DNA of 47,704 nucleotides, taken from NCBI GenBank assembly GCA_029784825.1, contig JAFMAU010000013.1:1-47704 (forward strand). Direction: 5' to 3'. Shown one piece after another: positions 24,053-32,670 of this stretch. The first letter of the stretch is position 1; each line of letters begins with the position of its first letter. The notes beneath the pieces are model-generated. The model saw nothing but the letters and a program-made list of their open reading frames with translations, was not told the origin of the DNA and did no database searches. A program made the translations under genes and the position numbers. Origin of the DNA: Nitrososphaerota archaeon (lineage in GTDB: Archaea > Thermoproteota > Nitrososphaeria > Nitrososphaerales > UBA183).

Positions 24053-25684
24053 TTGACGTTTAGGGACGTTCGCGAGTACATTCGCGAACTGGATCGCCTT
24101 GGGCTCCTCGTCAAGGTCTCCAGACCGACAAACAAGGACACGGAGATCTGTCCCCTCGTCAGGTGGCAGTTCCAGGGATTGGACACAGATCAGAGAAAGG
24201 GATGGCTCTTCGAGAACGTGACCGACTCCCGCGGCCGCAGCTTCGACGCGAAGGTCGCCGTGAGCATAATCGGCGCGTCCGCGCGGCTCTACGCGGTCGC
24301 CATGGGCGCGGAGAACGAGGGCCAGATCGAGAAGAAATGGGAGAGTGCGATCAAGCATCCAGTCGAGCCCATGATCGTGGACAGGTCGAAGGCGCCGGTG
24401 AAGGAGTATGTCATCAAGGGCAAGGACATAGTGAAGTCAGGCGGGGTCGACAGCCTCCCTATCCCAGTCGTAAATCCCGGCACCGACCCTGCGGCTTACT
24501 TCAGCGCCCCCATTTGGATAACGAAGGACCCAGACACCGGAGTCTACAACGCCGGGACCTACAGATCCCAGGTCAAGGCCCCCGACAGGCTGGGTGTCCA
24601 CATATCGTCCGGGCATGACGGCAGGGCCCACTGGTTCAAGGCGAGGGAGAAGGGGAAGCCCTTGGAAGCCGTGCTGATACTTTCTCCTGACCCGACGGTG
24701 TCCATATGCAGCGTCAGCAAGCTGGACCAGTCAGAGTACGTCGTCGCCGGGGCCCTGAACGGCAAGCCCCTCGAACTTGTGAAGGCAGAGACGGTGGACA
24801 TGCTGATCCCCGCCACGGCCGAGATCGCGATAGAGGGGAAGATACGGACGGACATACTCGAGATGGAGGGGCCGTTCGGGGAGTTCAGCGGTTACACTGG
24901 CCCGGCCGACTACAAGTTCGTCTTCGAAGTGACTGGAATCACGCACAGGAGCACGCCCATCGTCCAGGTGTTCATCAGCGAGATGCCCCCGAGCGAGAGC
25001 TCGATGATAAGGAAGTTCGGTAGGGAGGGACCGCTCCGGCACGAGCTGGCAGCGAAGGTCCCTGGCTTCAAGGATGTGGCCATCCTCGAGGAGGGCGGGA
25101 CTGAGGAGATTGGGGTCATCGCGCTCCACAACCCGCAGGTGGGCGAGGCAGCCCAGGCGCTTCACACCGCGGCCGCCTTCAACCGGAAGATGTTCAAGTG
25201 GATCATCGCAGTCAACGACGACATCAACATACGCGACCTGTTCAGCATAATGTGGGCGATAAGCTTCCGGGTGCAGCCCCACAGGGACATCGAGATCCAG
25301 CGCGGGAAGAACTGCGGGCTCGACCCGTCGTCGGCGCCCTCAGACTCGCCCCTGAAGGAAAGGGACTATCCAGACGGGCAGGGGGGTTCGAGGATCCTGA
25401 TCGACGCCACTCTGAAGTGGCCGTACACCCCAGTGGCGCTCCCCAGCAGGGAGTTCATGGAGCACGCGAAGGACATCTGGGCCGAGCTAGGACTTCCCAA
25501 GCTCACGCCGAAGTCCCCTTGGTTCGGATACGAGCTGGGTTACTGGCCGAAGGAGTGGGAGGAGGCGGCCAGGCTGGCGACCGAGGGAAGGTACCTGGAG
25601 ACGGGAGAGAAGTACGCCCGGATGAGGACGAAGGCGTCCTACATGGAGACGTCCGAAGTCGTTCATCCGGAAAGGGACATGTAG
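24053..25684 (+). CDS. ubiD: UbiD-family prenyl-FMN-dependent decarboxylase
   Basis: 543 residues from TTG at 24053. The catalytic set of the family is intact: Arg171 in YNAGTYR (with Asn166 as likely metal/prFMN ligand), and Glu272 and Glu277 in EGPFGE. Further features are PIPVVNPGTDPAAYFSAPIWITKDP and SSGHDGRAHWFKARE. UbiD enzymes reversibly (de)carboxylate aromatic, heteroaromatic or unsaturated acids, and related proteins act on phenylphosphate and phthaloyl-CoA. The substrate here is not evident. Its neighbours (UbiX, amidohydrolase, class II aldolase-family protein, Pht5-like protein) point to carboxylated aromatic or dicarboxylic acids. The next gene follows after 24 bp. Confidence 0.92.
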   Translation: MTFRDVREYIRELDRLGLLVKVSRPTNKDTEICPLVRWQFQGLDTDQRKGWLFENVTDSRGRSFDAKVAVSIIGASARLYAVAMGAENEGQIEKKWESAIKHPVEPMIVDRSKAPVKEYVIKGKDIVKSGGVDSLPIPVVNPGTDPAAYFSAPIWITKDPDTGVYNAGTYRSQVKAPDRLGVHISSGHDGRAHWFKAREKGKPLEAVLILSPDPTVSICSVSKLDQSEYVVAGALNGKPLELVKAETVDMLIPATAEIAIEGKIRTDILEMEGPFGEFSGYTGPADYKFVFEVTGITHRSTPIVQVFISEMPPSESSMIRKFGREGPLRHELAAKVPGFKDVAILEEGGTEEIGVIALHNPQVGEAAQALHTAAAFNRKMFKWIIAVNDDINIRDLFSIMWAISFRVQPHRDIEIQRGKNCGLDPSSAPSDSPLKERDYPDGQGGSRILIDATLKWPYTPVALPSREFMEHAKDIWAELGLPKLTPKSPWFGYELGYWPKEWEEAARLATEGRYLETGEKYARMRTKASYMETSEVVHPERDM

Positions 25685-25708
25685 GGCGCCCTGCGAGGAG
25701 CGACGGCC

Positions 25709-26632
25709 GTGATAGTAGACTTCCAGCATCATTTCACCCCTAACCTGAAGGAGCCCCCGAGGCCGAGGGCGATCTATGCCAACGGGATCCCAATCTCGAC
25801 GGAGCGTCCGGGGCTGGGGCGACTGGAACCGCATGTGAAGTTCATGGACAAGGTAGGGATCGACGTGTCCGTGCTGACCTCCCCGAGGGGGATGAGGGGG
25901 GACGTCCAGCTGGCCGCTGACGCGAACGAGGGGCTCGTGAAGGCCTGCCGCGAGTTCCCAGACAGGTTCCGATTCTTGGTGCATGTGGCCCCCTTCGACA
26001 GCGGCAGCGTGCGGGAGGCGAAAGGATGGCTGAGCCAGTGCCCGGGGGCGGTGCTGCCGTCGGCGTTCGGGGAGGTGGGACTGGACGACCAGCGGCTGGA
26101 AGGCCTCTACTCGCTGCTCGAAGACGAAGGGAAGTACCTGTTCATCCATGCGCCTGTGAACGCCACCGAGGGCGAGGCGAAGGCCTACAACGCATACGAC
26201 CTCTTCCGGACCGTCGGACGGGAGTTCTCTCTGGTGACCGCCCTGATGAGGCTGGTCTTGGGGGGGGTCCTCGACGGGCACCCCAAACTCAAGATAGTCC
26301 TGTCGCACTTCGGCGGAGAAGTCGCACCCCTTGTCGAGAGGATAGAGCACTACCAGGACAAATCGGAGTGGGGGCTGTCCGAAGACCCAGTCCACGGCAA
26401 GACGTCCGCGCGACCCTTCAGGCACTACCTGGGGAGGGTCTACTTCGACACGGCGGGGTTCTACGGCAACGTCGGCGCGCTGAAGGCGGCGCTGCTGGAG
26501 ATACCGAAGAGGAGGATCGTGTTCGGGACAGACTACCCTCAGGAGATCAGGGAGCCCGAGCCGGCGATGCGGATGCTGTCTGCCCTCAGAAGAATCGGAG
26601 CAGCGCAGAACGGGAGCGAGCTCCTCCGTTAG
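25709..26632 (+). CDS. Amidohydrolase-2 family protein, decarboxylase/hydrolase-like
   Basis: 307 residues from GTG at 25709, preceded by GAGGAG at about 8 nt; 24 bp after ubiD, so co-transcribed. TIM-barrel metal site elements: VDFQHHFTP (Gln6-His7-His8; most relatives have H-x-H or E-x-H), FIHAP, VLSHFGGE and FGTDYP (final Asp). The first metal ligand position is occupied by Gln, so metal binding may be altered. The family (ACMSD, gamma-resorcylate decarboxylase, 5-carboxyvanillate decarboxylase, hydrolases) decarboxylates or hydrolyses cyclic acids. Exact role unknown; context suggests the step adjacent to UbiD. Confidence 0.8.
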   Translation: MIVDFQHHFTPNLKEPPRPRAIYANGIPISTERPGLGRLEPHVKFMDKVGIDVSVLTSPRGMRGDVQLAADANEGLVKACREFPDRFRFLVHVAPFDSGSVREAKGWLSQCPGAVLPSAFGEVGLDDQRLEGLYSLLEDEGKYLFIHAPVNATEGEAKAYNAYDLFRTVGREFSLVTALMRLVLGGVLDGHPKLKIVLSHFGGEVAPLVERIEHYQDKSEWGLSEDPVHGKTSARPFRHYLGRVYFDTAGFYGNVGALKAALLEIPKRRIVFGTDYPQEIREPEPAMRMLSALRRIGAAQNGSELLR

Positions 26633-26648
26633 TGAGCCGCCCCTGGAA

Positions 26649-26660
26649 GGGATTAAAACA
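26649..26660 (+). promoter_or_regulatory. possible TATA box of the class II aldolase-family gene
   Basis: GGGATTAAAACA, about 33-43 bp before the TTG at 26692; it argues that this gene has its own promoter and that the upstream in-frame extension is not translated. Confidence 0.4.
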
Positions 26661-26691
26661 GGACCATGGCCGCTTCCCGCTGGGCTCTTGT

Positions 26692-27423
26692 TTGAGTGAA
26701 GGTGCATCCGATCTCAAGAGAAGGGTCGCCCTGGCCTGCAGGATCCTGGGCAACGCCGGCGTCGCCGATTATCTGGGACATGTGAGCGCGAGGATACCGG
26801 GCGCCGACCGCGTGCTCATCAGGGCACGAGGGCTGGACACTGGGAGCATGGTCTCCGTGTCCGAGAAAGAAGTCCTCGACGTGAGTCTTGACGGAAGGAC
26901 GCTCGGGAAGAGGTCGGAGCTGAAACCGCCCATCGAGACCCCACTTCACACCAGGATCTACGCGGCCAGAAAGGATGTCGGGAGCGTCGTTCACGTGCAC
27001 GCCGCCATCCCGATGGTCTTCTCGCTCGTGAACATCCCGATCCTCCCGGTATTCAACCAGGGCATCGAGCTCGCCGACGAAGGGATCCCAGTCTACAGGC
27101 GGAACGGGCTCGTCTCGACCCCGCAGAAAGGGGACGAGCTCGCGTCGGCTCTGGGCCAGAAGATGTCGTGCATACTCCTCGGCCACGGGATAGTCACTGT
27201 GGGGAAGAACGTGGAGGAGGCCACCATCCGCGCGCTCAGGCTCGACAAGATTGCCAAGGTGAACCTTTACGCACGCCTCATCGGGGAGCCGACGGCTACC
27301 CCCCAGGGCGGATGGGAGATCGACAGGGCGGCTGTCGACGCGGAGACACGGGGCGAGTGGAACTACCAGAAGGAGATGCTGGATCGAGCGAGCGGGAAGG
27401 GCGTCGGCAGGCGATCCCGGTAG
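26692..27423 (+). CDS. Class II aldolase/adducin-family protein
   Basis: About 243 residues from TTG at 26692. The frame is open further upstream through the previous gene, but that part is a shadow. Zinc-site residues of the family are visible: Glu82 (PPIETPLHTRIY), His101 and His103 (VHVHAAIP) and His165 (LLGHGIVTVG). Family members cleave sugar phosphates (fuculose-1-phosphate) or decarboxylate, for example 3,4-dihydroxyphthalate decarboxylase PhtC. The neighbours make a carboxylic-acid substrate more likely than a sugar phosphate, but this is inference. C-terminus is basic (GKGVGRRSR). Confidence 0.82.
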   Translation: MSEGASDLKRRVALACRILGNAGVADYLGHVSARIPGADRVLIRARGLDTGSMVSVSEKEVLDVSLDGRTLGKRSELKPPIETPLHTRIYAARKDVGSVVHVHAAIPMVFSLVNIPILPVFNQGIELADEGIPVYRRNGLVSTPQKGDELASALGQKMSCILLGHGIVTVGKNVEEATIRALRLDKIAKVNLYARLIGEPTATPQGGWEIDRAAVDAETRGEWNYQKEMLDRASGKGVGRRSR

Positions 27424-27451
27424 GGTCTGGGTTCGTCCCCGTTTTGGAATA

Positions 27452-27462
27452 GATGATATACC
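27452..27462 (+). promoter_or_regulatory. TATA box of the LLM oxidoreductase gene
   Basis: GATGATATACC centred about 29 bp before ATG 27487; leaderless. Confidence 0.5.
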
Positions 27463-27486
27463 ACCCTCGGGCGCCCTTTCGTTAGC

Positions 27487-28476
27487 ATGATTTACGACGT
27501 CGAATTCAACTCTGCCGGCCAGGTGCCTTCGGCCGGGATTCTGGAAGCAGCCAAGGTGGCAGACGCCAAAGGCTTCGGTACCGTGTGGAAGGGAGAGTCG
27601 AACAGCCGAGACCCTACGGCCATCCTCCCGGCCATAGCTGCTGTGACAAAGCGGGTGAGGCTGGGCACGGCAGTCATCCACATCTACGCGAGGACTCCGG
27701 TCGAAACGGGGATCTATTCGGCGACCATGGACGAGCTCTCCGGCGGGAGGTTCACCCTTGGGCTCGGAGTCGCGAACGAGACCCTCGCTTCATGGCACGG
27801 CCTCGAGGACGGACACCCGCTGAAGAGGGCTGAAGAGTACATCGGCATTGTGAGGAAGGTCTTCGCGGCGGAGAAGCTGCAGGTCCAGGGAGAGTACTAC
27901 TCGTCCAGCAACTTCCGCATGGAGTTCAAGCCGCCTAACGACCACCTGCAGATCATACTCGCGGCGCTCGGACCAAAAATGGCTCAGCTCGCAGGGAGGA
28001 TCGCCGACGGGGCGATCATCAACATGGCTGACCCTGGCAGGATATCCTTCGTCGCGGAGAACCTCGGCATAGGCGCGAAGGAGGCAGGGCGGGACCCGAA
28101 GCGCTTCGAGATCGTCGCGAAGGTCCGGGTGTCCCTGAACGACGACATCGAGAAGGCGAAGGACGCCCTGAAGAAGGTCGTCACTTTCTACTCTCTCGCC
28201 CACCATTACCGCGACATGCTCGCGGAGATGGGCCTAGGGGAAGAGGTGAAGAAGATCCAGGAGACGTACAAGGCCTCCGGGTTCAAGGTCGCGGCGAAGG
28301 CGGTCACGGACGACATGCTCTCGAAAATCCCTGTCGTCCCTGCGACGACGATGCGCGAGCTCAAGAAGGGGCTGCAGAAGTACGACAAGAGTGGGGCGAG
28401 CCGCATCATAGTCGCCTACGTCCCGTCGACGGCAGAGAGCACCAAGGAGACGATCGAGTTCATCCGCTCCTGGTGA
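27487..28476 (+). CDS. LLM-class flavin-dependent oxidoreductase, Mer/F420-type
   Basis: 329 residues, TIM-barrel luciferase-like monooxygenase fold. Diagnostic parts: YDVEFNSAGQVPSAGILEAAKVADAKGFGTVWKGE, KRVRLGTAVIHIYARTPVETG, GGRFTLGLGVANET and ILAALGPKMAQLAGRIADGAIINMADP, the pattern of F420-dependent methylene-tetrahydromethanopterin reductase-like and FMN-dependent members. Archaeal members of this branch usually use F420 (established), which would make it a reductase or dehydrogenase of the pathway rather than a monooxygenase. Substrate unknown. ATG start with a TATA box at leaderless spacing. Confidence 0.85.
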   Translation: MIYDVEFNSAGQVPSAGILEAAKVADAKGFGTVWKGESNSRDPTAILPAIAAVTKRVRLGTAVIHIYARTPVETGIYSATMDELSGGRFTLGLGVANETLASWHGLEDGHPLKRAEEYIGIVRKVFAAEKLQVQGEYYSSSNFRMEFKPPNDHLQIILAALGPKMAQLAGRIADGAIINMADPGRISFVAENLGIGAKEAGRDPKRFEIVAKVRVSLNDDIEKAKDALKKVVTFYSLAHHYRDMLAEMGLGEEVKKIQETYKASGFKVAAKAVTDDMLSKIPVVPATTMRELKKGLQKYDKSGASRIIVAYVPSTAESTKETIEFIRSW

Positions 28477-28516
28477 TCCCGGCAGGGACGCCGGTCAGGG
28501 CCTTCCTACGTGCCGC

Positions 28517-29677
28517 TCAGAACGAGCGAGGAAGCCCGAGGGTGTGCGATCCCAGGTATCCCAGGATGAGGTTGTTGGCGACCGGAGCGGTGAGGAAGAG
28601 CCTCGACTCTCGGAATTTCCTCTCCACGTCGGAATCCACCGCCATCCCATATCCGCCGTAGGTCGTCATGGCAACGTTAGCTGCTTCCCATGAAGCTTCG
28701 GAAGCCAGGAGCTTCGCCATGTTCGCCTCTTCGCCGCAGTCTTTACCCTGGTCGAACTTCGAGGCGGCCTTGTACCTGACCAGGTCGGCAGCCCTGATGT
28801 CCGAGTAGGCCCGGGCGATGGGGAACTGGACCCCCTGGTTGGCCCCGATCGGCTTGTCGAAGACCACCCGCTGCTTCGCATATGAGGTCGCCTTGTCGAT
28901 GAACCAGTATCCGTCTCCGACGCACTCGGCGGCGACCAGTATCCTTTCGGCGTTGAGGCCGTCGAGCAGGTGGTAGAACCCCATCCCTTCCTTTCCGAGG
29001 AGGTTCTCCTTCGGAATCACGAGGTCCTGTATCTCCAGCTCGTTGGTCTCGTGGTTGACGAGGGTCTCTATGGGGTTCACCTTCAGGCCCTCGCCGGCCT
29101 TCCGTAGGTCGACCAGGAACAGGCTCACCCCCATGGTCTTCTTCTCGGCCTTCTCATAGGGGGTCGTCCTCGCGACGAGGAGCATCAGGTCGCTGTGCTG
29201 CACCCTTGAAATGAAGATCTTGTGCCCGTTGACCACGTATGAGTCTCCCTCGCGTCTTGCGAATGTCTTGATTTTCGGCGTGTCAGAGCCGGACTCCGGC
29301 TCCGTCAGCGCCATAGATTGAAGCCTGATCTCTCCCTTCGCTATTCCGGGGAGGTACTTCGCCTTCTGCTCGGGAGAACCATGCCTGAGTATCGCCCCCA
29401 TGGTGTACATCTGGGCGTGGCAGGCGGTGGCGACGGCCCCCGAGCGATTGATTTCTTCTAGTATGATGCTGGCCTCGAGCATCCCAAGCCCGGCCCCGCC
29501 GTATTCCGTGGGTATGAGCGCCGACAGCCACCCCGCCGAGGTCAGCGCTTTGACGAACTCCTCCGGGTACTGCTTTTCCTTGTCCTTGGCTCTCCAGTAG
29601 GTCGGAGGGAACGTCTTGCAAAGCTCCGAGACCGCTTTCCTTATGGCGTCCTGATTCTCCGTGAACTCGAAGTCCAT
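28517..29677 (-). CDS. Acyl-CoA dehydrogenase family protein
   Basis: About 386 residues from ATG at 29677 (MDFEFTENQDAIRKAVSEL), selected because a TATA box (29701-29710) is 25-30 bp upstream; the frame is open to 29788 but that part lies above the promoter. FAD/substrate motifs: MALTEPESGSDTPKIKT and the GGYGMAVDSDVERKFRESRLFL segment. The next residues read TAPVANNLILGYLGSHTLG where the standard family has YEGTSEIQR with the catalytic Glu; this variant is a known subtype whose base lies elsewhere or whose activity differs. It desaturates an acyl-CoA at C2-C3 and passes electrons to ETF. Divergent from the CoA-transferase genes. Confidence 0.88.
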   Translation of the reverse strand: MDFEFTENQDAIRKAVSELCKTFPPTYWRAKDKEKQYPEEFVKALTSAGWLSALIPTEYGGAGLGMLEASIILEEINRSGAVATACHAQMYTMGAILRHGSPEQKAKYLPGIAKGEIRLQSMALTEPESGSDTPKIKTFARREGDSYVVNGHKIFISRVQHSDLMLLVARTTPYEKAEKKTMGVSLFLVDLRKAGEGLKVNPIETLVNHETNELEIQDLVIPKENLLGKEGMGFYHLLDGLNAERILVAAECVGDGYWFIDKATSYAKQRVVFDKPIGANQGVQFPIARAYSDIRAADLVRYKAASKFDQGKDCGEEANMAKLLASEASWEAANVAMTTYGGYGMAVDSDVERKFRESRLFLTAPVANNLILGYLGSHTLGLPRSF

Positions 29678-29700
29678 CGACGAATTCGCGCTGGGTGTCC

Positions 29701-29710
29701 ATAGATAAGC
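29701..29710 (-). promoter_or_regulatory. TATA box of the acyl-CoA dehydrogenase gene
   Basis: Minus-strand GCTTATCTAT centred about 28 bp before ATG 29677. Confidence 0.55.
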
Positions 29711-29774
29711 TTCTCCAGATCTGACGGACACCCGCGGGGTCCTTCCGGCGGATTCGACGACCGATGCGTAAAAA

Positions 29775-29784
29775 GGGATATTAG
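29775..29784 (+). promoter_or_regulatory. TATA box of the CoA-transferase A gene
   Basis: GGGATATTAG centred 26 bp before GTG 29806; leaderless spacing. Confidence 0.5.
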
Positions 29785-29805
29785 CCATGCCTGAAGCGAA
29801 ATCGT

Positions 29806-30705
29806 GTGGGGGGCAAGCTACTTCCTCTCCGTGACGCAGTCCGTAACCTGGTGGGTGACGGGGACACCGTCGCGCTCGGGGGATGGGTGATTGCCCGCTG
29901 CGTCGTCGCGGCCGTCCACGAGCTCATCAGGCAGCGGAGGAAGGGGCTCACCGTCTGCCAGGGACTGTCGGGCTTCGACACCGACCTGCTTGCGGGGGCC
30001 GGCTGCGTCAGGCGTCTCGTGACGGCGGGAGGCTCCCTCGACGCCTTCGGGAGGCTCAACCGCATAAACGACCTGAGCGCCGCTGGCAAGCTCGAGGTCG
30101 AAGAGAACAGCGCGCTGGGGATGGCGTCGAGGTTCCTCGCCGGTTCTCTGGGGGTCCCGTTCATGCCGACGCGCGGGCTCCTCGGCTCGTCGATCCTTGA
30201 TGGGCTGCAGGCCGGCTCGAGCGCAGCGGTGGAGAAGTCTCCTTTCACAGGAGAGCAGGTCGTCCTCCTCCGTGCCCTGACGGTGAAGACAGCCATAATC
30301 CACGTCCAGCGAGCTGACGAGGAGGGAAACGCCCAGATCCTAGGACCTCTCTGGGACACGCTCCAGATTGTGGGGTCGGCTGAGCGCGTCCTGCTGACGG
30401 CGGAGGAGATTGTCCAGACTTCTGAAATCAGGAAGGCCCCCGAGAAGACGCTGATCCCCGGCTTCAGGGTGGCGTCCGTCTCGCCGGTTCCCTTCGGCTC
30501 CTATCCCACCTCCTGCTACGATTGGTACGACTACGACGCCGAACACCTCAGGATGTACTCGGCTGCGGCGGCCACCGCGGACGGCTTCGAAGGCTACCTC
30601 AGAGACAACGTGACAGGCCAAGACAGCTTCGAAGGCTTCCTCAACGCGCGCTGCCCTCCTGCCAGGAGGGAGCGGCTCAGGGCGAAGGCAGGACGAGGGT
30701 ACTAG
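29806..30705 (+). CDS. CoA-transferase family I, subunit A (glutaconate-type)
   Basis: 299 residues from GTG at 29806. Features include VGDGDTVALGGWVIARCVVAAVHELIRQ near the N-terminus, the LGLxGSS-like turn RGLLGSSILDGL, and IIHVQRADEEGNAQILGP, the conserved HVxxADxxGN segment of alpha subunits of glutaconate/3-oxoacid CoA-transferases. It forms a heteromer with the following gene (1-bp intergenic spacing), which carries the catalytic Glu. The enzyme exchanges CoA between acyl groups; acceptor acid unknown (glutaconate, itaconate, 3-oxoadipate and similar acids are used in the family). Confidence 0.85.
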   Translation: MGGKLLPLRDAVRNLVGDGDTVALGGWVIARCVVAAVHELIRQRRKGLTVCQGLSGFDTDLLAGAGCVRRLVTAGGSLDAFGRLNRINDLSAAGKLEVEENSALGMASRFLAGSLGVPFMPTRGLLGSSILDGLQAGSSAAVEKSPFTGEQVVLLRALTVKTAIIHVQRADEEGNAQILGPLWDTLQIVGSAERVLLTAEEIVQTSEIRKAPEKTLIPGFRVASVSPVPFGSYPTSCYDWYDYDAEHLRMYSAAAATADGFEGYLRDNVTGQDSFEGFLNARCPPARRERLRAKAGRGY

Positions 30706-30706
30706 G

Positions 30707-31489
30707 TTGGTCCCCAAGTTGAGCGCGCCCACGAAGGAAGAAGTGATGATCACCACGGGAGCCAGGGCGCTCGCAGACCGCGACCTGGTCGTGGTCGGTG
30801 TCGGGCTCCCTCAGGTCGCCGCGATCCTGGCAAGGAAGACGCATGCGCCCAACCTGAACATCGTGCTCGAAATAGGTATCATCAACCCAGACCCGGTCGA
30901 CACCCCGGTCGGCATAGCCGATCCGAGGATCTGGCACCAGGCCGAATTCATGGGGAGCACCCTGGACGTCCTGGGGATGATCCTGCAGAGGGGGATGATA
31001 GACGTGGGGTTCCTCGGCGGGGTCCAGGTGGACCAGTACGGCAACCTGAACACCACCTGGGTCAGCGACGAAGCCGGAAGGCGGCGGAGGCTCGTCGGGA
31101 GCGGGGGGGCGAACGACCTTGCTTCGCTGGCGAAGAAGACCATCATAATAATGCGCCATGAGAAGAGGAAGTTCCTCCCCAAGGTCCCCTACGTGACCAG
31201 CCCCGGATACATAGGAGGCAACCATCAGAGGAGCAGGCTCGGCCTCCCCGGGAAGGGCCCGATGATGGTCATCACAGACCTGTGCGTCTTCAGGTTTGAC
31301 GAGGAGAGCGAGAGGATGAATCTGGCTTCGCTGCACCCGGGAGTGAAGGCAGACGACGTCCGCGCGAACACCGGGTTTGAAGTCGACATCCCGAGGGCTC
31401 CGAAGTCCACCCCAATCCCGACGGCTGAAGAGCTCCGCCTGCTGAGAGAAGTCATAGACCCCGGGCACGTCTACATCGGGAAGAAGTAG
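30707..31489 (+). CDS. CoA-transferase family I, subunit B (glutaconate-type)
   Basis: 260 residues from TTG at 30707, directly after subunit A. EEVMITTGARALADRDLVVVGVGLPQVAAILARKTHAPN starts the subunit; Glu55 in VLEIGIIN is the catalytic Glu position (E-x-G). Later GVQVDQYGNLNTT corresponds to the family's GxxVDxxGNLN motif. Together with subunit A it should activate a carboxylic acid as its CoA ester. Ends 8 bp from the convergent family III CoA-transferase gene. Confidence 0.87.
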   Translation: MVPKLSAPTKEEVMITTGARALADRDLVVVGVGLPQVAAILARKTHAPNLNIVLEIGIINPDPVDTPVGIADPRIWHQAEFMGSTLDVLGMILQRGMIDVGFLGGVQVDQYGNLNTTWVSDEAGRRRRLVGSGGANDLASLAKKTIIIMRHEKRKFLPKVPYVTSPGYIGGNHQRSRLGLPGKGPMMVITDLCVFRFDEESERMNLASLHPGVKADDVRANTGFEVDIPRAPKSTPIPTAEELRLLREVIDPGHVYIGKK

Positions 31490-31497
31490 CCCCAGTT

Positions 31498-32637
31498 CTA
31501 GAACGGGACCGCGCGCAGGGGCGGGCGGGCCCCGTCGATGGTGAATGGCATCCCCACCGACTTGAACCCCGGAAGCGGAGCACCCGAGAGGGTCTGGATC
31601 ATCTCGAGCGCCGCCACCTGAGGGTCTTCCAGCGCCTTGGCGACGTCCCTGACCGGTGCCGCCGGGACTCCGTGGCGTTTCAGCAGGACCTCGAGCTCCG
31701 CAGTAGACATGCCTTTGGTCACCTCACCGACCAGCCGGGCGAGCTCCACCCTGTTCTCGACCCTCACCGCGTTCGTGCGGAACCTCGCGTCGCCGGCCCA
31801 CTCAGGGTGCGCGAAGGCTTTGCTCAGGTTCACGAACAGCCCGTCATTCCCGGCGGCGATGATGACCCATCCGTCGGTAGTCCTGAAGGCCTCGTAGGGA
31901 GCGATCATCATTACTCCCGACCCCCAGCCGTGAGGAGAGACGCCGGAAGCCCAGAAAGAGGCAAAGTGGTATGACATCCAGGCCAGCCCGGTCTCGAACA
32001 GGGAGACGCTCACCCTGTGCCCCTTCGAAGAGTCCCTACGAATGTTGAGGGCCGCCAGTGTCCCCAGAGCTAACCAGATCCCTGCCGTCATGTCGATTAT
32101 CGAGACCCCCACGCGGATGGGGCTGTCTCCCGGGTGCCCGGTCACGCTCATTATCCCCGTGAGCGCCTGCATCAGGGGGTCGTATCCAGGCTCGAGGGCG
32201 CGAGGGCCCTTGGCGCCGAACGGGGTGATTTCGCCGTATATCAGCCGGGGGTGTCTTTTGGCCAGGCTCCGATAGTCAAGCCCGATCTTTTCCATGGAGC
32301 CGGGCCGGGCGCTGGACAGGACTACGTCAGCCCGTTTCAGGAGCTTGGCCAGCTTTGTCCTGCCCTGGTCAGTCTTCAGATCCAGCCTTACTAGATTCTT
32401 GTTCCTGTTGATCGCAAGGTACGTGGGGCTGTGCCCTTTCCAAAAGGGAGGGCCCCAGGTCCGAGTCGCGTCCCCCTGCGGCGGCTCGACCTTGGTTACG
32501 GACGCCCCCAGCTCGGCGAGTATCATCGCCGCATAGGGGCCGGCCACGTTCTGGGTCAGGTCGACCACGTTGATCCTGCTCAGCGGGCCCGTCCTTCTGC
32601 TCCCCTTCGAGCCCCTGGGCCGCTTCGTCCTATTCAA
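31498..32637 (-). CDS. CoA-transferase family III (CaiB/BaiF type)
   Basis: 379 residues from TTG at 32637. NVVDLTQNVAGPYAAMILAELGASVTKVEPPQGDATRTWGPPFW at the N-terminus and catalytic Asp153 in PGYDPLMQALTG, followed by PGDSPIRVGVSIIDMTAG, are classic. A basic 15-residue N-terminal tail (RTKRPRGSKGSRR) precedes the domain. Family III enzymes transfer CoA between dicarboxylates (formyl/oxalate, succinyl/benzylsuccinate, mesaconate C1-C4, phthalate). It lies 33 bp downstream of the MaoC gene on the same strand, so it likely works on the same CoA ester. Confidence 0.9.
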   Translation of the reverse strand: MNRTKRPRGSKGSRRTGPLSRINVVDLTQNVAGPYAAMILAELGASVTKVEPPQGDATRTWGPPFWKGHSPTYLAINRNKNLVRLDLKTDQGRTKLAKLLKRADVVLSSARPGSMEKIGLDYRSLAKRHPRLIYGEITPFGAKGPRALEPGYDPLMQALTGIMSVTGHPGDSPIRVGVSIIDMTAGIWLALGTLAALNIRRDSSKGHRVSVSLFETGLAWMSYHFASFWASGVSPHGWGSGVMMIAPYEAFRTTDGWVIIAAGNDGLFVNLSKAFAHPEWAGDARFRTNAVRVENRVELARLVGEVTKGMSTAELEVLLKRHGVPAAPVRDVAKALEDPQVAALEMIQTLSGAPLPGFKSVGMPFTIDGARPPLRAVPF

Positions 32638-32670
32638 TCAGGCTCTTGCTCGCAGCGCCCTGTACCCGCC

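Noticed and set aside
26026..26691. Upstream extension of the class II aldolase-family frame
   Set aside because: It is a shadow of the amidohydrolase in another frame; the aldolase starts at TTG 26692 with its own TATA-like element upstream.
25487..26707. Minus-strand frame of 406 codons opposite ubiD and the amidohydrolase
   Set aside because: No recognisable protein; both covered genes have intact metal-site or catalytic motifs on the plus strand.
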